This document shows, piece by piece, positions 1 to 9,125 of a stretch of DNA of 64,000 nt; within the stretch, counting starts at the first letter, position 1, and each line of letters starts with the position of its first letter. The stretch spans positions 1,860,001 to 1,924,000 of the forward strand of contig NZ_CP097462.1 in assembly GCF_023559245.1 (NCBI RefSeq). Direction: 5' to 3'. The notes beneath the pieces were generated by a model. That model worked only from the letters and a program-made list of their open reading frames with translations, did no database searches and was not told the DNA's origin. Source of the stretch: Sphingomonas sp. KRR8 (GTDB lineage Bacteria; Pseudomonadota; Alphaproteobacteria; Sphingomonadales; Sphingomonadaceae). The position numbers were made by a program, and so were the translations under genes.

Positions 1-1941
1 CAGCTGCCGCGCATAGCGATGCCAGCGCCCCTTGGAGCGGGTGTAGATCGGCTCGACCACCTGGGCATAGCTGGCAGTGCTGATATGGCCCCGGCTGCTC
101 GCCGTCTTCTGATGGTCCAGCAGTTCATCCTGCCAGGACAGACCAAGCCATTCGACCAGTGGGCGAAGCTGCGCCGCCGGATCGTCGACCATCTGTTCGT
201 AGACCATGGTGTGGACCGGCGGGCTGAACACCGCCCGGCTCTTCTCCCACGTCGAGAAGGTGAGGTCGTACGTCTCCGCGGCCAGTTCGGGGACGAGGAA
301 ATTTGCCATCCCGTGGTTCGGGCGGAAATTGGTCGTCAGGCAGCTCAGCAGAACGTCCAGCGGATGGCGCAGCGCCAGGATGAAGCGGGCGTCGGGGAAC
401 AGGCGAAGGATCGCCGGCACCTTGTTGAGGTGCAGCGGCTGCTTGTCGATCAGCAGCGTGCCCGGTCGAAGCGGAGCGACGCTGTTCGCCCGCTCGAAAT
501 AGGTGTCACGCGCCTTGGCGACCTGCTCCCGGGTCACGGTCGGGAACGCGGCCGGTCCTCCGAGCTGCTCCTCGATCTCGGCGATGAACGGCTCTTCCTC
601 AAGCACCTGCACCCCCGGATGGCCCATCAGGATGGTGTCGAGCAACGTCGTGCCGGAGCGCGGAAAGCCCACCAGGAAGGCCGGCGTCGGCCGATCGAGC
701 GGGAGGTCGTGGCGGGTCCAACTCGCGGCCCATTCCGGCGTGAGCAGGTCGCTCATCGTCCGAACCTGCGCACGGTACAGGGCCGCCCGGTCGAGCGGCT
801 TGCCTGGATCATCGATCCAATACTGGTTCATTTCCATGAACGAGTCCCACGCCTCGTCCGTCCGGCCAAGACGATCGAGCAGCTGGCCGCGGACGTGCGC
901 GCGCCGCCCAGGCAGAACGGTCTCCGCCGATCCGTCGAGCGCGGTCAGGGCCTCCTCGAAGCGGCCCTCGCGCTTGCGCTTGAGAGCTTCGACGAAGCCG
1001 ATCTCCGGCTCCGGTGCCCCGGCGGACCGAGCCTTCTCCAGCAGGGCGTCGAGCTCCCCTTCTCGGTTGGTGCGCTCCAGCAGCGAGCCGAGACCCTGAT
1101 AGGCGGCGAACAGGGTGGGCTGGTGGGCAATCACCCGGTCGTACAGGCGCTCCGCCTCGTCGAACTGGTTGCGGAAACCATACTCCTGGGCAAGGTCGGC
1201 GGTCAGCGCCATGTCCGCAGGATCGCGCGCCACCGCATTGCGCAGGGCCGAAAGGCTCGGCTCTTCATGCCCGGCTAGCTTGTAGAGATTGTAGAGGCTG
1301 GTCCACGGCTTGGGATCGTCGGGGAAATGCTCGGTCATGGCGAGCAGGACCCGTTCGGCTTCAGCACCGTCACCGCTGTCGATCAGCACCTCGGAGAGGT
1401 TGAGCTGGATCGGCGCGGAATCAGGAACCAGCGTGAGGGCCTGGCGGAGCGCGGCGATCGCGGCTTCATGCTCGCCTAGCGCGTTGAGCGAGGTTCCAAG
1501 GTTGTTCCAGCTCGACCAGTCCGCTGGATCGGCGGCGACGACCTTGGAGTAGGCGTCGCGCGCCTCGGTGAAGCGGTTGAGCTGCTGCGCGGCATGGCCA
1601 CGATAGCGCCACAACCGAAGGCTCGGGTCGGCGGCGGCCCGCTCGGCCGGAACCGCATCGAGCAATTCGGCGAAGCGCCCCTGGGTGCTCAGCGCCTCGG
1701 CAAGGTTGCCGCGAACGGTGAGATCGTCCGGACGGGCGGAGAGAGTCTGATGCAGGTGCTCGGCCGCCCGGTCGAAATCGCCGATCCGCAGCGCGACCGT
1801 GCCGACCAGCGCATGCAGGACTGGGTCCGACCGCTGCCCAAGCGCGGCTTCGCCGGCGGCGATCGCGTCCTGGTAGCGACCCTGGCGGACAAGAGTGGCG
1901 GCTTGCTGCAGCGCCTGATCGGAGAGGGTAGCGGTGGTCAT
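1..1941 (-). CDS. TPR-repeat sulfotransferase family protein (3' end cut off)
   Basis: The protein joins an N-terminal tetratricopeptide region (roughly residues 1-400) to a C-terminal PAPS-dependent sulfotransferase domain. The 5'-phosphosulfate loop is visible as VGFPRSGTTLLDTIL near residue 420, and a later segment RFILALRHPLDVLLS fits the 3'-phosphate-binding motif. The start is the ATG whose complement is at 1939-1941, giving a protein that opens MTTATLSDQALQ. At least 647 residues are present and the frame runs off the window edge without a stop. It lies downstream of, and on the same strand as, the TonB-dependent receptor, separated by a strong terminator. No signal peptide is seen, so it is probably cytoplasmic. 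The acceptor substrate is unknown. Confidence 0.88.
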   Translation of the reverse strand, partial: MTTATLSDQALQQAATLVRQGRYQDAIAAGEAALGQRSDPVLHALVGTVALRIGDFDRAAEHLHQTLSARPDDLTVRGNLAEALSTQGRFAELLDAVPAERAAADPSLRLWRYRGHAAQQLNRFTEARDAYSKVVAADPADWSSWNNLGTSLNALGEHEAAIAALRQALTLVPDSAPIQLNLSEVLIDSGDGAEAERVLLAMTEHFPDDPKPWTSLYNLYKLAGHEEPSLSALRNAVARDPADMALTADLAQEYGFRNQFDEAERLYDRVIAHQPTLFAAYQGLGSLLERTNREGELDALLEKARSAGAPEPEIGFVEALKRKREGRFEEALTALDGSAETVLPGRRAHVRGQLLDRLGRTDEAWDSFMEMNQYWIDDPGKPLDRAALYRAQVRTMSDLLTPEWAASWTRHDLPLDRPTPAFLVGFPRSGTTLLDTILMGHPGVQVLEEEPFIAEIEEQLGGPAAFPTVTREQVAKARDTYFERANSVAPLRPGTLLIDKQPLHLNKVPAILRLFPDARFILALRHPLDVLLSCLTTNFRPNHGMANFLVPELAAETYDLTFSTWEKSRAVFSPPVHTMVYEQMVDDPAAQLRPLVEWLGLSWQDELLDHQKTASSRGHISTASYAQVVEPIYTRSKGRWHRYARQL

Positions 1942-1998
1942 CAGCTCGATCAGAGATTGGCGGTTTCGCCAGCGAACACAAGGGAAAGGATCGGCAAC

Positions 1999-2036
1999 GA
2001 AAAAGGGCGGTGGTTCTCGCGAACCAACCGCCCTTC
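1999..2036 (-). terminator. Rho-independent terminator of the TonB-dependent receptor gene
   Basis: Read on the minus strand, the stem GGGCGGT-GGTTC pairs with GAACC-ACCGCCC with a single bulged base, and it is followed directly by TTTTTCG. It sits about 20 bases after the receptor stop codon and upstream of the sulfotransferase start. It should therefore separate the two transcription units or reduce read-through between them. Confidence 0.85.
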
Positions 2037-2057
2037 TCGCGTCAGTGAAGCGACGAC

Positions 2058-5000
2058 TTAGAAGTCGATCGTCACACCGGCGTAGAGGTACCGGCCGAGC
2101 GGATCGTAGGTGCCCGGGTAGGTATTGCCGCTGCAGAACACGCTGGCGCAGGCGCTGCCCCCGAAGGTGCCCGAGCCGGAGGTGACCAGCGGCGGATCCT
2201 TGTCGAGGAAGTTGTTCACGCCGAGACGCAGGTTGTAGCCACGCTGGACGTTCGCCGTGAGGGCGAGGTCGAAGTAGCTCTGCGCACCGATGTGCGAGTT
2301 GAAGTTGTAGAAGTTGCCAGCGAGCGTCGAGCTCGAGTTCTTATACTCGATGTCGACCGCACCGAAGTAGCGCCACTGAGCCGAGATGCCGATGCCATTG
2401 CGCATCGTCCAGCTCAGGCGAGCCTTGTGACGCCAATCCGGACGCGGGCTGCCGCAGGTCGGACCATAGAAGCCGGCGCAGTCGTAAGCCTGCGTCAGGC
2501 CGTTATCGACGATGAAGTCCTTGGTGTAGGTACCCACCAGGCTCGCCGACAGGGTGCCGAGGCGACCGATCGGCTGCGAGTAGCTGCCGTTCACTTCGAT
2601 GCCCGAGGTCTTCACGCCACCGACGTTGGTCGGCAGATCGCGGACGAAGCCGTCCGGGGTAAGCCAGAGCGAACCGTTGACCGGGTTGCGCTGGATGAGC
2701 GAGCAGACCGGCGAGACCGTGGTCGCCGTGGTGTTGGCGCTGCAGGCCGCCAGGATGGCGTCCGCACCATAGCCCTGGATCGCGTTCTTCACCTTGATGT
2801 TGAAGTAGTCGACCGTCAGCGCGGCGCGCGGCAGGAACCGCGGCTGCAGGACGACACCCAGCGTCTTGGTGGTGGCGCGTTCCGGGTTCAGGTTCGGGTT
2901 ACCGCCGAGCAGGCCGTTATACTGGGCCGCCGGGTTGGCCGTCACCGTCTGGCCAACGCGCAGACCCTGCGCGAGACAGCCATAGTTGGTGGCCGCGATC
3001 GGCCCGCCGGTGCACGGGTCACTGGTGCCGTCGAGGCCGACGAACTGGGCAGCGAACAGCTCCTGAAGGTTCGGCGCACGAACCGCGCGGTTGTAGGCCG
3101 CACGGAAGCGGACGTCGCGGATCGGAGCGAACTCAACACCCAGCTTGTAGGTGTTGGTCTTGAACGACCGGTTCGAGCTCGTCTTGTAGGACGACCGACG
3201 ATAGCCGCCGTTTAGCGACAGGTCGTAGAAGAAGCCCTTCTCGACAATCGGAACGTTGGCTTCGCCGAAGAACTCGGTGACGTGGAAGTTACCCGAGATC
3301 GGCAGCGTCGGCGCACCCTGGCCGGTGAGGTCACCGGTCTGGAAGGCGTTGTCCGTGTTCAGGTAGACCGACTCGTTCCGATATTCGGCACCGACGTTGA
3401 CGCCGATCCCCGTCTCAGCCCACGGCGACCGGAGGCCATATTCACCGAGCAGGCCGGTGAAGTTGACGCTGGCCACCTGCTCCGACGTGGCGCCCTTTTG
3501 GAAGCCCGTCGCGGTCAGATAGTTGAGCGCCGCAGTGCTCGGCCCGGCACCGGTGAAGATGTCGTAGGGCGCGCAGTTCGGGTCGGTGCCGGTCAGGACC
3601 GAACGGCAGACCACCTGGCCAGTCGCCGGGTTCGTCACCGCATCCAGCGCATTGCGCAGACGGGAAGCGGAGAACTCGTTCGAATAGACCTGGCTGTAGT
3701 TGGTGCGGCCATACTGGAAGTAGGCGTCGTACGACCACGCCTTGCTCAGGTCGCCGCGGGTGCCGAGCACGCCACGGAACGACGTGTGCTGCAGGTCGCT
3801 CTGACGCGGACCGCCTTCGACGTTACGACGAAGCAGCTGCAGGAAGGCCTGGTTGTAGGTCGGGTTCAGCGCACCAACCACCGGGTTGATGAAGTTGATC
3901 GGAGCAGCACCCGGGGTGACCGTGTTGGTGCCGGCGACCAGCGGGAAGTTGCCGAGGAACCCGGTGATCAGGTTGCCGCTGTTGCAGAGCTGGCTGCGCT
4001 GATTGGCCGACAGCAGCGGGTTGTCGCAGTTGATCGTCAGCGTGTTGCCGAAGTCACCCGACGGGGCGATCTGAGCAACCGTACGGTCGTCCATGAACAT
4101 GAACTCGAGGTACGGCTTCACGGCCGGCGCAATCTCGTAGTTCGCGAACACGCCCGCGGTGTAACGCTCGTCCGGCCGCTGGAAGTAGTTGGTCGGAGCG
4201 AAGTTGTAGCGGGTCGTGGCACCCTGATTCAGCACACCGGGGCCGAACGTCCCGACGGTCGACGATGACGTCGTCGACGGGAAGTAGACGGCCGTGCCCG
4301 GGTAGCTGGTCAGCGAGCCGCCGCACTGCAGCGGAGCCGCCGGGTCGAGACGACGCGGGTTGCTCAGCGCGTTGCCACCGTTCTGGATTGTGCAGGCGCT
4401 GTAGTCGCGACGCGACTGCAGGACCGGGTTGGCCTTGCGGTAACCGAAATAGGCCAGCGCGTGGCCACGGTTGTCATCGAAGCCGGTACCGATCGAGACG
4501 GTGCCGTCGAAGGTGCCGCCGTCGGCGACGCTGCCCTTCGGATACTGGTAGCCCGGCAGGGTCCGCGCACGGGCGTCGAGCAGCGGCGGCGTAACCTTCG
4601 AGCCATTGTTGTGCTGGTAAAGGCTGTACTGGCCGTCGAAGCGGATACCGGTGAAGTTGGTATCCATGATGAAGTTGACGACGCCGGCGACCGCGTCGGC
4701 ACCGTAGGTCGACGAGGCACCACCGGTCAGCACTTCGACGCGCTTGATGATCGAGGACGGGATGAAGTTAAGATCGGCGGTCGACGAGCCCGGGTCACCC
4801 GGGGTCAGGCGGCGGCCGTTCACCAGCACCAGGGTACGGGTGGAGCCGAGGCCGCGAAGGTCGACGGTGGCAGTGCCGGTCGCGCCGTTGGCGAGGGTCG
4901 ACGACTGCGCCGCGAACACGGACGGCAGCGAGTTGAGCAGGTCCTCAACCTTGGTGACGCCCTGGAGCTTGATGTCCTGATTGGTGACAACGGTCACCGG

Positions 5001-5261
5001 GGCGGTCGACTCAAGGTTCGGCTGCGGAATACGGGTGCCGGTGACGACGACGTCCTGGCCCGACTCGACAGTCTTGCCGGTGGCCGAGGTGGTCGGGGTC
5101 GGCTGCGCTTCGGCAGGGCCGGTCGGGTTCGACACGTTGCTTCCGCCCGTGTCGGTGCCCGGAGCGGGCTGGGTCTGGGCGGAGGCCGGCGTGGCGATCA
5201 GGCTGGCGCCGACCAGCAGCGTGGTGCCGAGCAGTCGCTGGCGATAATCGAACTTCATCAT
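2058..5261 (-). CDS. TonB-dependent outer-membrane receptor
   Basis: An outer-membrane active transporter that takes up an unknown ligand with TonB/ExbBD energy. The start chosen is the first of two adjacent ATGs (MMKFDYRQRLL), preceded by GAAGGGGA; the second ATG has the better spacing. A signal peptide ends at about ASAQ (residue 29). A Pro/Thr-rich linker leads to a TonB-box-like DVVVTGTR and a plug domain starting at IPQPNLES. The rest, about 800 residues, is a beta-barrel ending in the aromatic-rich YAGVTIDF typical of outer-membrane proteins. The length of 1067 residues is usual for the large sphingomonad receptors of this type. The neighbours (sulfotransferase, 2OG oxygenase) do not reveal the ligand. 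Confidence 0.93.
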   Translation of the reverse strand: MMKFDYRQRLLGTTLLVGASLIATPASAQTQPAPGTDTGGSNVSNPTGPAEAQPTPTTSATGKTVESGQDVVVTGTRIPQPNLESTAPVTVVTNQDIKLQGVTKVEDLLNSLPSVFAAQSSTLANGATGTATVDLRGLGSTRTLVLVNGRRLTPGDPGSSTADLNFIPSSIIKRVEVLTGGASSTYGADAVAGVVNFIMDTNFTGIRFDGQYSLYQHNNGSKVTPPLLDARARTLPGYQYPKGSVADGGTFDGTVSIGTGFDDNRGHALAYFGYRKANPVLQSRRDYSACTIQNGGNALSNPRRLDPAAPLQCGGSLTSYPGTAVYFPSTTSSSTVGTFGPGVLNQGATTRYNFAPTNYFQRPDERYTAGVFANYEIAPAVKPYLEFMFMDDRTVAQIAPSGDFGNTLTINCDNPLLSANQRSQLCNSGNLITGFLGNFPLVAGTNTVTPGAAPINFINPVVGALNPTYNQAFLQLLRRNVEGGPRQSDLQHTSFRGVLGTRGDLSKAWSYDAYFQYGRTNYSQVYSNEFSASRLRNALDAVTNPATGQVVCRSVLTGTDPNCAPYDIFTGAGPSTAALNYLTATGFQKGATSEQVASVNFTGLLGEYGLRSPWAETGIGVNVGAEYRNESVYLNTDNAFQTGDLTGQGAPTLPISGNFHVTEFFGEANVPIVEKGFFYDLSLNGGYRRSSYKTSSNRSFKTNTYKLGVEFAPIRDVRFRAAYNRAVRAPNLQELFAAQFVGLDGTSDPCTGGPIAATNYGCLAQGLRVGQTVTANPAAQYNGLLGGNPNLNPERATTKTLGVVLQPRFLPRAALTVDYFNIKVKNAIQGYGADAILAACSANTTATTVSPVCSLIQRNPVNGSLWLTPDGFVRDLPTNVGGVKTSGIEVNGSYSQPIGRLGTLSASLVGTYTKDFIVDNGLTQAYDCAGFYGPTCGSPRPDWRHKARLSWTMRNGIGISAQWRYFGAVDIEYKNSSSTLAGNFYNFNSHIGAQSYFDLALTANVQRGYNLRLGVNNFLDKDPPLVTSGSGTFGGSACASVFCSGNTYPGTYDPLGRYLYAGVTIDF

Positions 5262-5491
5262 GTTTCCCCTTCGCTTTCGAGGCCCCGGCAGGAAGCGGGC
5301 GCGACGACGTGCGGACGGCGGCAATCACAGCATTGCCGACTGGTTGCGTCCTATGCGAAGCAAATCCTAAGAGGCAATTCGAGCAGTGGGGCTTGGCACC
5401 GATGATGGTCATGGTGTCACATCTTTGCCACAGAGGTTCAGGGCTCGGCTGAGCGGCATTTCGGAAGTAATCACAAGCTGTTGGGGGAGGG
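5262..5491. promoter_or_regulatory. Divergent intergenic region, receptor / exported protein
   Basis: The 230 bases between the two divergent starts must carry both promoters. They are slightly less GC-rich than the flanking genes. No clear operator, Fur box or riboswitch was recognised. Shine-Dalgarno sequences abut both ends (GAAGGGGA for the receptor, GGGGGAGGG for the exported protein). Confidence 0.4.
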
Positions 5492-6028
5492 ATGATGCGC
5501 CAAGGTTACATGATGGCCATGTTGATGGCGGCGGGTGCGATTGCTGCTCCAGCGGCGGCGGCCAAGCCAGCAGCGCCACCCGCAACGCCTCCGGCCCAAG
5601 TTCAAAAGCTGTTAGCTTGTCGGAGCTTAACCGATAGTGTGCAGCGGCTGGCCTGCTTCGATCGTGAAACCAGTGCGATGGCGGACGGCATCGCCCGCCG
5701 CGACCTCGTCGTCGTCGATCGGGAGCTGGTTCGCTCCACCCGCCGTTCGCTATTCGGGCTCACCCTGCCCCGCATCGGCATCCTCGATGACGACCAGTCG
5801 ACGGAGGTGAAGCAGCTCGACGGGGTGATCGCGGGCGTCGGCCGCAACAGCGATGGCGGCTATGTCTTCGTGCTTCAGGATGACGGTCGCTGGAGCCAGA
5901 TCGACAGCAACGTGATCGCCGTCGAGCCGCGCCCCGGCGACAAGGTGGTCATCCGCCGCGCCACGATGGGCAGCTTCATGCTGAGCGTCGACCGCCAGCC
6001 GGCGGTGCGGGTCAAGCGCATCCAGTAA
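5492..6028 (+). CDS. Exported protein of unknown function
   Basis: A 178-residue protein with a hydrophobic N-terminus (MMAMLMAAGAIAAPAAAA) that looks like a cleavable Sec signal, followed by an Ala/Pro-rich linker. A short motif LLACRSLTDSVQRLACFDRE follows. Paired cysteines around an RLxCFD signature occur in several small exported proteobacterial proteins (for example the VasI-like pattern), but the remainder does not support a specific family. The C-terminal half looks beta-rich. A strong GGGGGAGGG Shine-Dalgarno precedes the ATG. The oxygenase gene starts nine bases after its stop codon, so the two are probably co-transcribed. Confidence 0.75.
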   Translation: MMRQGYMMAMLMAAGAIAAPAAAAKPAAPPATPPAQVQKLLACRSLTDSVQRLACFDRETSAMADGIARRDLVVVDRELVRSTRRSLFGLTLPRIGILDDDQSTEVKQLDGVIAGVGRNSDGGYVFVLQDDGRWSQIDSNVIAVEPRPGDKVVIRRATMGSFMLSVDRQPAVRVKRIQ

Positions 6029-6037
6029 ACAAACCCA

Positions 6038-7516
6038 ATGAACGCCACCGACCCGGCCAGCGCCGCCGCGCGGGGGCTGGCGCTGCTCGGCGGCGGCCGC
6101 GAAGACGAAGCGGTCGAGCTGTTGACCACGGCGGTGGACCGCTGGCCAGACGACGCGGCCTGCTGGCAGGGTCTGGCACTGTCCCACCGCGCCGCCGAAC
6201 AGCTTGCCCCCGCCGTCGCCGCCATGGCCCGGGCCGCCGCGCTCGCTCCCGCCGATGCGCGCATTCAGCAGGGACTGGCGCAGTGCCGCTACGAAGCGGG
6301 CCTGCGGTCCCGTCCCGATTTCGAGCGGGCGCTGGCGCTCGCCCCCGGGGATGACGCCGTTGCGCAGGGGCTGGTGGCCGCGGTCGCAGCGGAAGACGGA
6401 CCGGGCGCGGCGCTGGCGCTGGCCAAGGGGCGCCTGTCCGATCGGCCTGACTGGCTGGCCGGCTACTGGCTGGTCAGCCGCCTGACCGCCACTGCCGGAC
6501 TGGATGGGGCGCCCGACGCCGCCATCGCAGCGGCGGTCGGGCATCGACCGGCCGACCTGGCCCTGTGGCAACAATGGCTGGCGGTGGCCATGCAATCCAA
6601 GAGCTGGCCGCGCGCGCTTGACGTGGTCCGCTCGGCCCGGCAGCGGTTCCCCGGCGACACCGCACTGGCCTGGAACGAGGCGGGCATCCTCAGCGAACTG
6701 GGGGAGACTGCGGCCGCCGATGCCCTGTTCCGCTCCTTCGGCCCGCTGCCCGACCTGGCCAGCGCCATCTTCATCTGCCGCCACTGGCTGCGGACCGGGC
6801 AGCCGGAGCAGGTCCTGCAGCTACACTCCATGCTGGACGGCCCGGCCGGCGCCGAGGCCCTCTATCCTTACTTCGGGCTTGCCTGGCGGTTGCTCGGCGA
6901 CCCTCGCGCGACATGGCTCGAGCCGCCTGAGCTGGTCGGCGTCTATGACCTTGGTGAGCAGCTGCCGCCGCTCGAGGAGCTGGCAGCCTTCCTGCGCGGT
7001 CTTCACCGGCAGGTCCGGCAACCGCTGGAGCAGTCGGTCCGCGGCGGCACGCAGACCGACGCGCACCTGCTCCTGCGGGCCGACCCGATCGTGCAGCAGT
7101 TGCGGCAGGCACTGGTCGGCGCGGTGGAGCGGCACCGGGCACAGCTGCCCGCGATCGACCCGGCGCACCCACAGCTACGGCATGCGCGGCACCGTCCGAT
7201 CCGTTTTGCCGGAAGCTGGTCGGTACGGCTGGCGGGAGGCGGTTTCCACGAGGAGCATGTCCACCCGGAAGGGTGGTTCAGCTCGGCGCTTTACGTGGCG
7301 CTACCGGAAAGCCTCGGACAGGACGGACAGGCGGGCTGGCTGACGCTCGGGCAACCGCAGCAGTCGCTGGGGCTGGCGCTAGGGCCGACGCGGGTCATCG
7401 AACCGCGTCCGGGGCGGCTGGTCCTGTTTCCCTCGACCATGTGGCACGGCACGGTGCCCTTCACGTCTGGCGAGCGCCTGACGGTCGCCTTCGACGTGGC
7501 GGTACCCCGGGGCTAG
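6038..7516 (+). CDS. TPR protein with C-terminal putative 2OG-Fe(II) oxygenase domain
   Basis: Residues about 1-250 are Ala-rich TPR-like helical repeats. The C-terminal 100 residues match the putative 2OG-Fe(II) oxygenase family (PF13759 type). A histidine cluster HEEHVHPEGWFSS lies at residues 404-416, then YVALP, then PGRLVLFPSTMWHGTVPF with His470 and an Arg a few residues later (GERLTVAF). In this fold His407/His409 and His470 would be iron ligands and the Arg would bind 2-oxoglutarate. It shares its architecture (TPR plus modification domain) with the sulfotransferase on the other side of the receptor gene. The stop codon overlaps the convergent DUF2093 gene by four bases. Substrate unknown. 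Confidence 0.85.
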   Translation: MNATDPASAAARGLALLGGGREDEAVELLTTAVDRWPDDAACWQGLALSHRAAEQLAPAVAAMARAAALAPADARIQQGLAQCRYEAGLRSRPDFERALALAPGDDAVAQGLVAAVAAEDGPGAALALAKGRLSDRPDWLAGYWLVSRLTATAGLDGAPDAAIAAAVGHRPADLALWQQWLAVAMQSKSWPRALDVVRSARQRFPGDTALAWNEAGILSELGETAAADALFRSFGPLPDLASAIFICRHWLRTGQPEQVLQLHSMLDGPAGAEALYPYFGLAWRLLGDPRATWLEPPELVGVYDLGEQLPPLEELAAFLRGLHRQVRQPLEQSVRGGTQTDAHLLLRADPIVQQLRQALVGAVERHRAQLPAIDPAHPQLRHARHRPIRFAGSWSVRLAGGGFHEEHVHPEGWFSSALYVALPESLGQDGQAGWLTLGQPQQSLGLALGPTRVIEPRPGRLVLFPSTMWHGTVPFTSGERLTVAFDVAVPRG

Positions 7517-7722
7517 CGCCCCTTGGCGCGATCCTCCGCGGCGAGGCTGGCGGCGGCGTCGGCATAGGCCTCCTGCCGCGCAACGCTCCAGTAGCGCAGA
7601 TTGTCGAGCGGAATGCGCGCGCCGGTGACCGCGCATTTCACATGATCGCCGTCGGAGAGGACTCGAAAGGTGCCGGCGAGATAGTGGATGCGGGCCTCGC
7701 GGCCGCCGCCTTGCATGAGCAT
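7513..7722 (-). CDS. DUF2093 domain-containing protein
   Basis: A 69-residue protein with the DUF2093 hallmarks: IHYLAGTFRVL, then CAVTG, then IPLDNLRYWSV and QEAY near the end. The family is small, restricted largely to alphaproteobacteria, and of unknown function. The protein is predicted soluble, with a single CxxxG-type motif but no paired cysteines for metal binding. It is encoded just downstream of xseA on the same strand with an eight-base gap, the usual alphaproteobacterial order, so it is probably in the xseA transcript. Confidence 0.88.
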   Translation of the reverse strand: MLMQGGGREARIHYLAGTFRVLSDGDHVKCAVTGARIPLDNLRYWSVARQEAYADAAASLAAEDRAKGR

Positions 7723-7730
7723 CGTAGGTC

Positions 7731-9125
7731 CTAGTCCTCGCCGTCGAACAATCCGGGCTGGGGGGTCACATAGGAAGAGCGCGCCTTCCGCTCAACCTTG
7801 CGCGGGGGTGGAGAGGGAGAGGCGGTGGCGTCGTCGGACGTGACCACGTCCACCGTGCCATCACCGAAGCGCAGGGTCAGCGCCCCCGCTGCTTGCGCTT
7901 GCGAGGCGTGGATCAGCGTGTGCCCCGACCGGTCCGTCACCCGCGCGAAGCCGCGTGACAGCGGGCGGTCGGGGTGAACCAGCTCGGCAGTCTTCCAAAC
8001 GGCCGCGAGCTTGTCCGACAGGCGCTCGATCCGGCTGTCGAGCAGGCTCCGGCGAAGCAAGGGCGTTACCCGGTTCATCGCCGCCTCGGCCTTGTGGGTG
8101 CGCGCGGCGAGCGCGCGCGGCAGCCGGTCGCCAATCTCATCCAGCCGCTGGCGCCTAGGACCAAGCAGCGCAGCGGGCTCGGGCCAGCGGCAGGAGGTCA
8201 GCGCCAGCCGCTCGCGCGCGTCGTCCGCCCGCTTCATCAGGCAGCGCCGCTTGCGGGCCATCAGTTCATCCAGCTGCGCCGCCAGCTCGGCCCGGACCGG
8301 CACGGCCAGCTCGGCCGCGGCGGTGGGCGTGGGCGCGCGCAGGTCGGCGGCATGGTCGATCAGCGTGGTGTCGGTCTCATGGCCGACCGCGCTGATCAGC
8401 GGGATCGGCGATTCGGCCGCGGCGCGGACCACCTCTTCCTCGTTGAAGGCCCACAGGTCCTCAATCGAGCCGCCACCCCGCGCGACGATCAGCAGGTCCG
8501 GTGGAGTGTCCAGCCTGGCGAAGCCGCGGATGGCGGCGGCGACCTTGGCCGCCGCCCCCTCTCCCTGCACCGGCACCGGCCAGAGAATGACGTGGGTCGG
8601 GCAGCGATCGGCCAGCCGGTGGAGAATATCGCGAATGACCGCGCCGGTCGGGCTGGTGACTACCCCAATGGTGCGCGGAAGGAACGGCAGCCGACGCTTG
8701 CGAGTGGCGTCGAATAGTCCCTCGGCGGCCAGCGCCCGGCGACGCTTGTCGAGCAGGGCCATCAGTGCGCCTTCGCCGGCCAGCTCCATCCGGTCGACGA
8801 CGATCTGATATTTCGACCGGCCGGGGTAGGTCGTCATCTTGCCGGTTGCGATGACCTCGGCCCCGTCCTCGGGGCGGAAAGCCAGCGTTCCGGCCGAGGT
8901 CCGCCAGATCACCGCATCGATGCACGCGGCGTCGTCCTTCAGGGTGAAATAGCAGTGGCCGGAACTGTGCCGCTTCCACCCGCTGATCTCACCGCGCACC
9001 CGCACCCGGCCAAAGCCGCTCTCCACCGCGCGCTTCACCGCGCCGGCCAGCTCGCCGACCGTCATCGGGGGCGAATTGTCGCCGGGGGCTTGCTGGGCTA
9101 GGAGGCCTGCGGTGACGGGGTCCAT
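7731..9125 (-). CDS. xseA: Exodeoxyribonuclease VII large subunit
   Basis: Catalytic subunit of exonuclease VII, which degrades single-stranded DNA in repair. The N-terminal OB fold (VRGEISGWKRHSSGHCYFTL) is followed by the central catalytic domain with IGVVTSPTGAVIRDIL, then LLIVARGGGSIEDLWAFNEE and ISAVGHETDTTLIDHAADLRA segments typical of XseA. A coiled-coil region and a C-terminal segment with LSRGFARV complete it. The start chosen is ATG at 9125 (MDPVTAGLLAQQ); ATG at 9065 (MTVGELAGAV) is possible. The frame is open further upstream but that part overlaps purD. The small subunit xseB is not in the window. With the chosen start, its 5' end overlaps that of divergent purD by 14 bases. Confidence 0.93.
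   Translation of the reverse strand: MDPVTAGLLAQQAPGDNSPPMTVGELAGAVKRAVESGFGRVRVRGEISGWKRHSSGHCYFTLKDDAACIDAVIWRTSAGTLAFRPEDGAEVIATGKMTTYPGRSKYQIVVDRMELAGEGALMALLDKRRRALAAEGLFDATRKRRLPFLPRTIGVVTSPTGAVIRDILHRLADRCPTHVILWPVPVQGEGAAAKVAAAIRGFARLDTPPDLLIVARGGGSIEDLWAFNEEEVVRAAAESPIPLISAVGHETDTTLIDHAADLRAPTPTAAAELAVPVRAELAAQLDELMARKRRCLMKRADDARERLALTSCRWPEPAALLGPRRQRLDEIGDRLPRALAARTHKAEAAMNRVTPLLRRSLLDSRIERLSDKLAAVWKTAELVHPDRPLSRGFARVTDRSGHTLIHASQAQAAGALTLRFGDGTVDVVTSDDATASPSPPPRKVERKARSSYVTPQPGLFDGED

Noticed and set aside
2292..4268. Two more long antisense frames under the receptor
   Set aside because: Same reason: mirror frames of a real gene, no motifs, no Shine-Dalgarno.
4461..5405. Long open frame opposite the TonB receptor
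   Set aside because: It is antisense to the receptor over its whole useful length; open antisense frames are expected at high GC and the amino-acid composition (Gly, Arg, Val without domains) is not protein-like.
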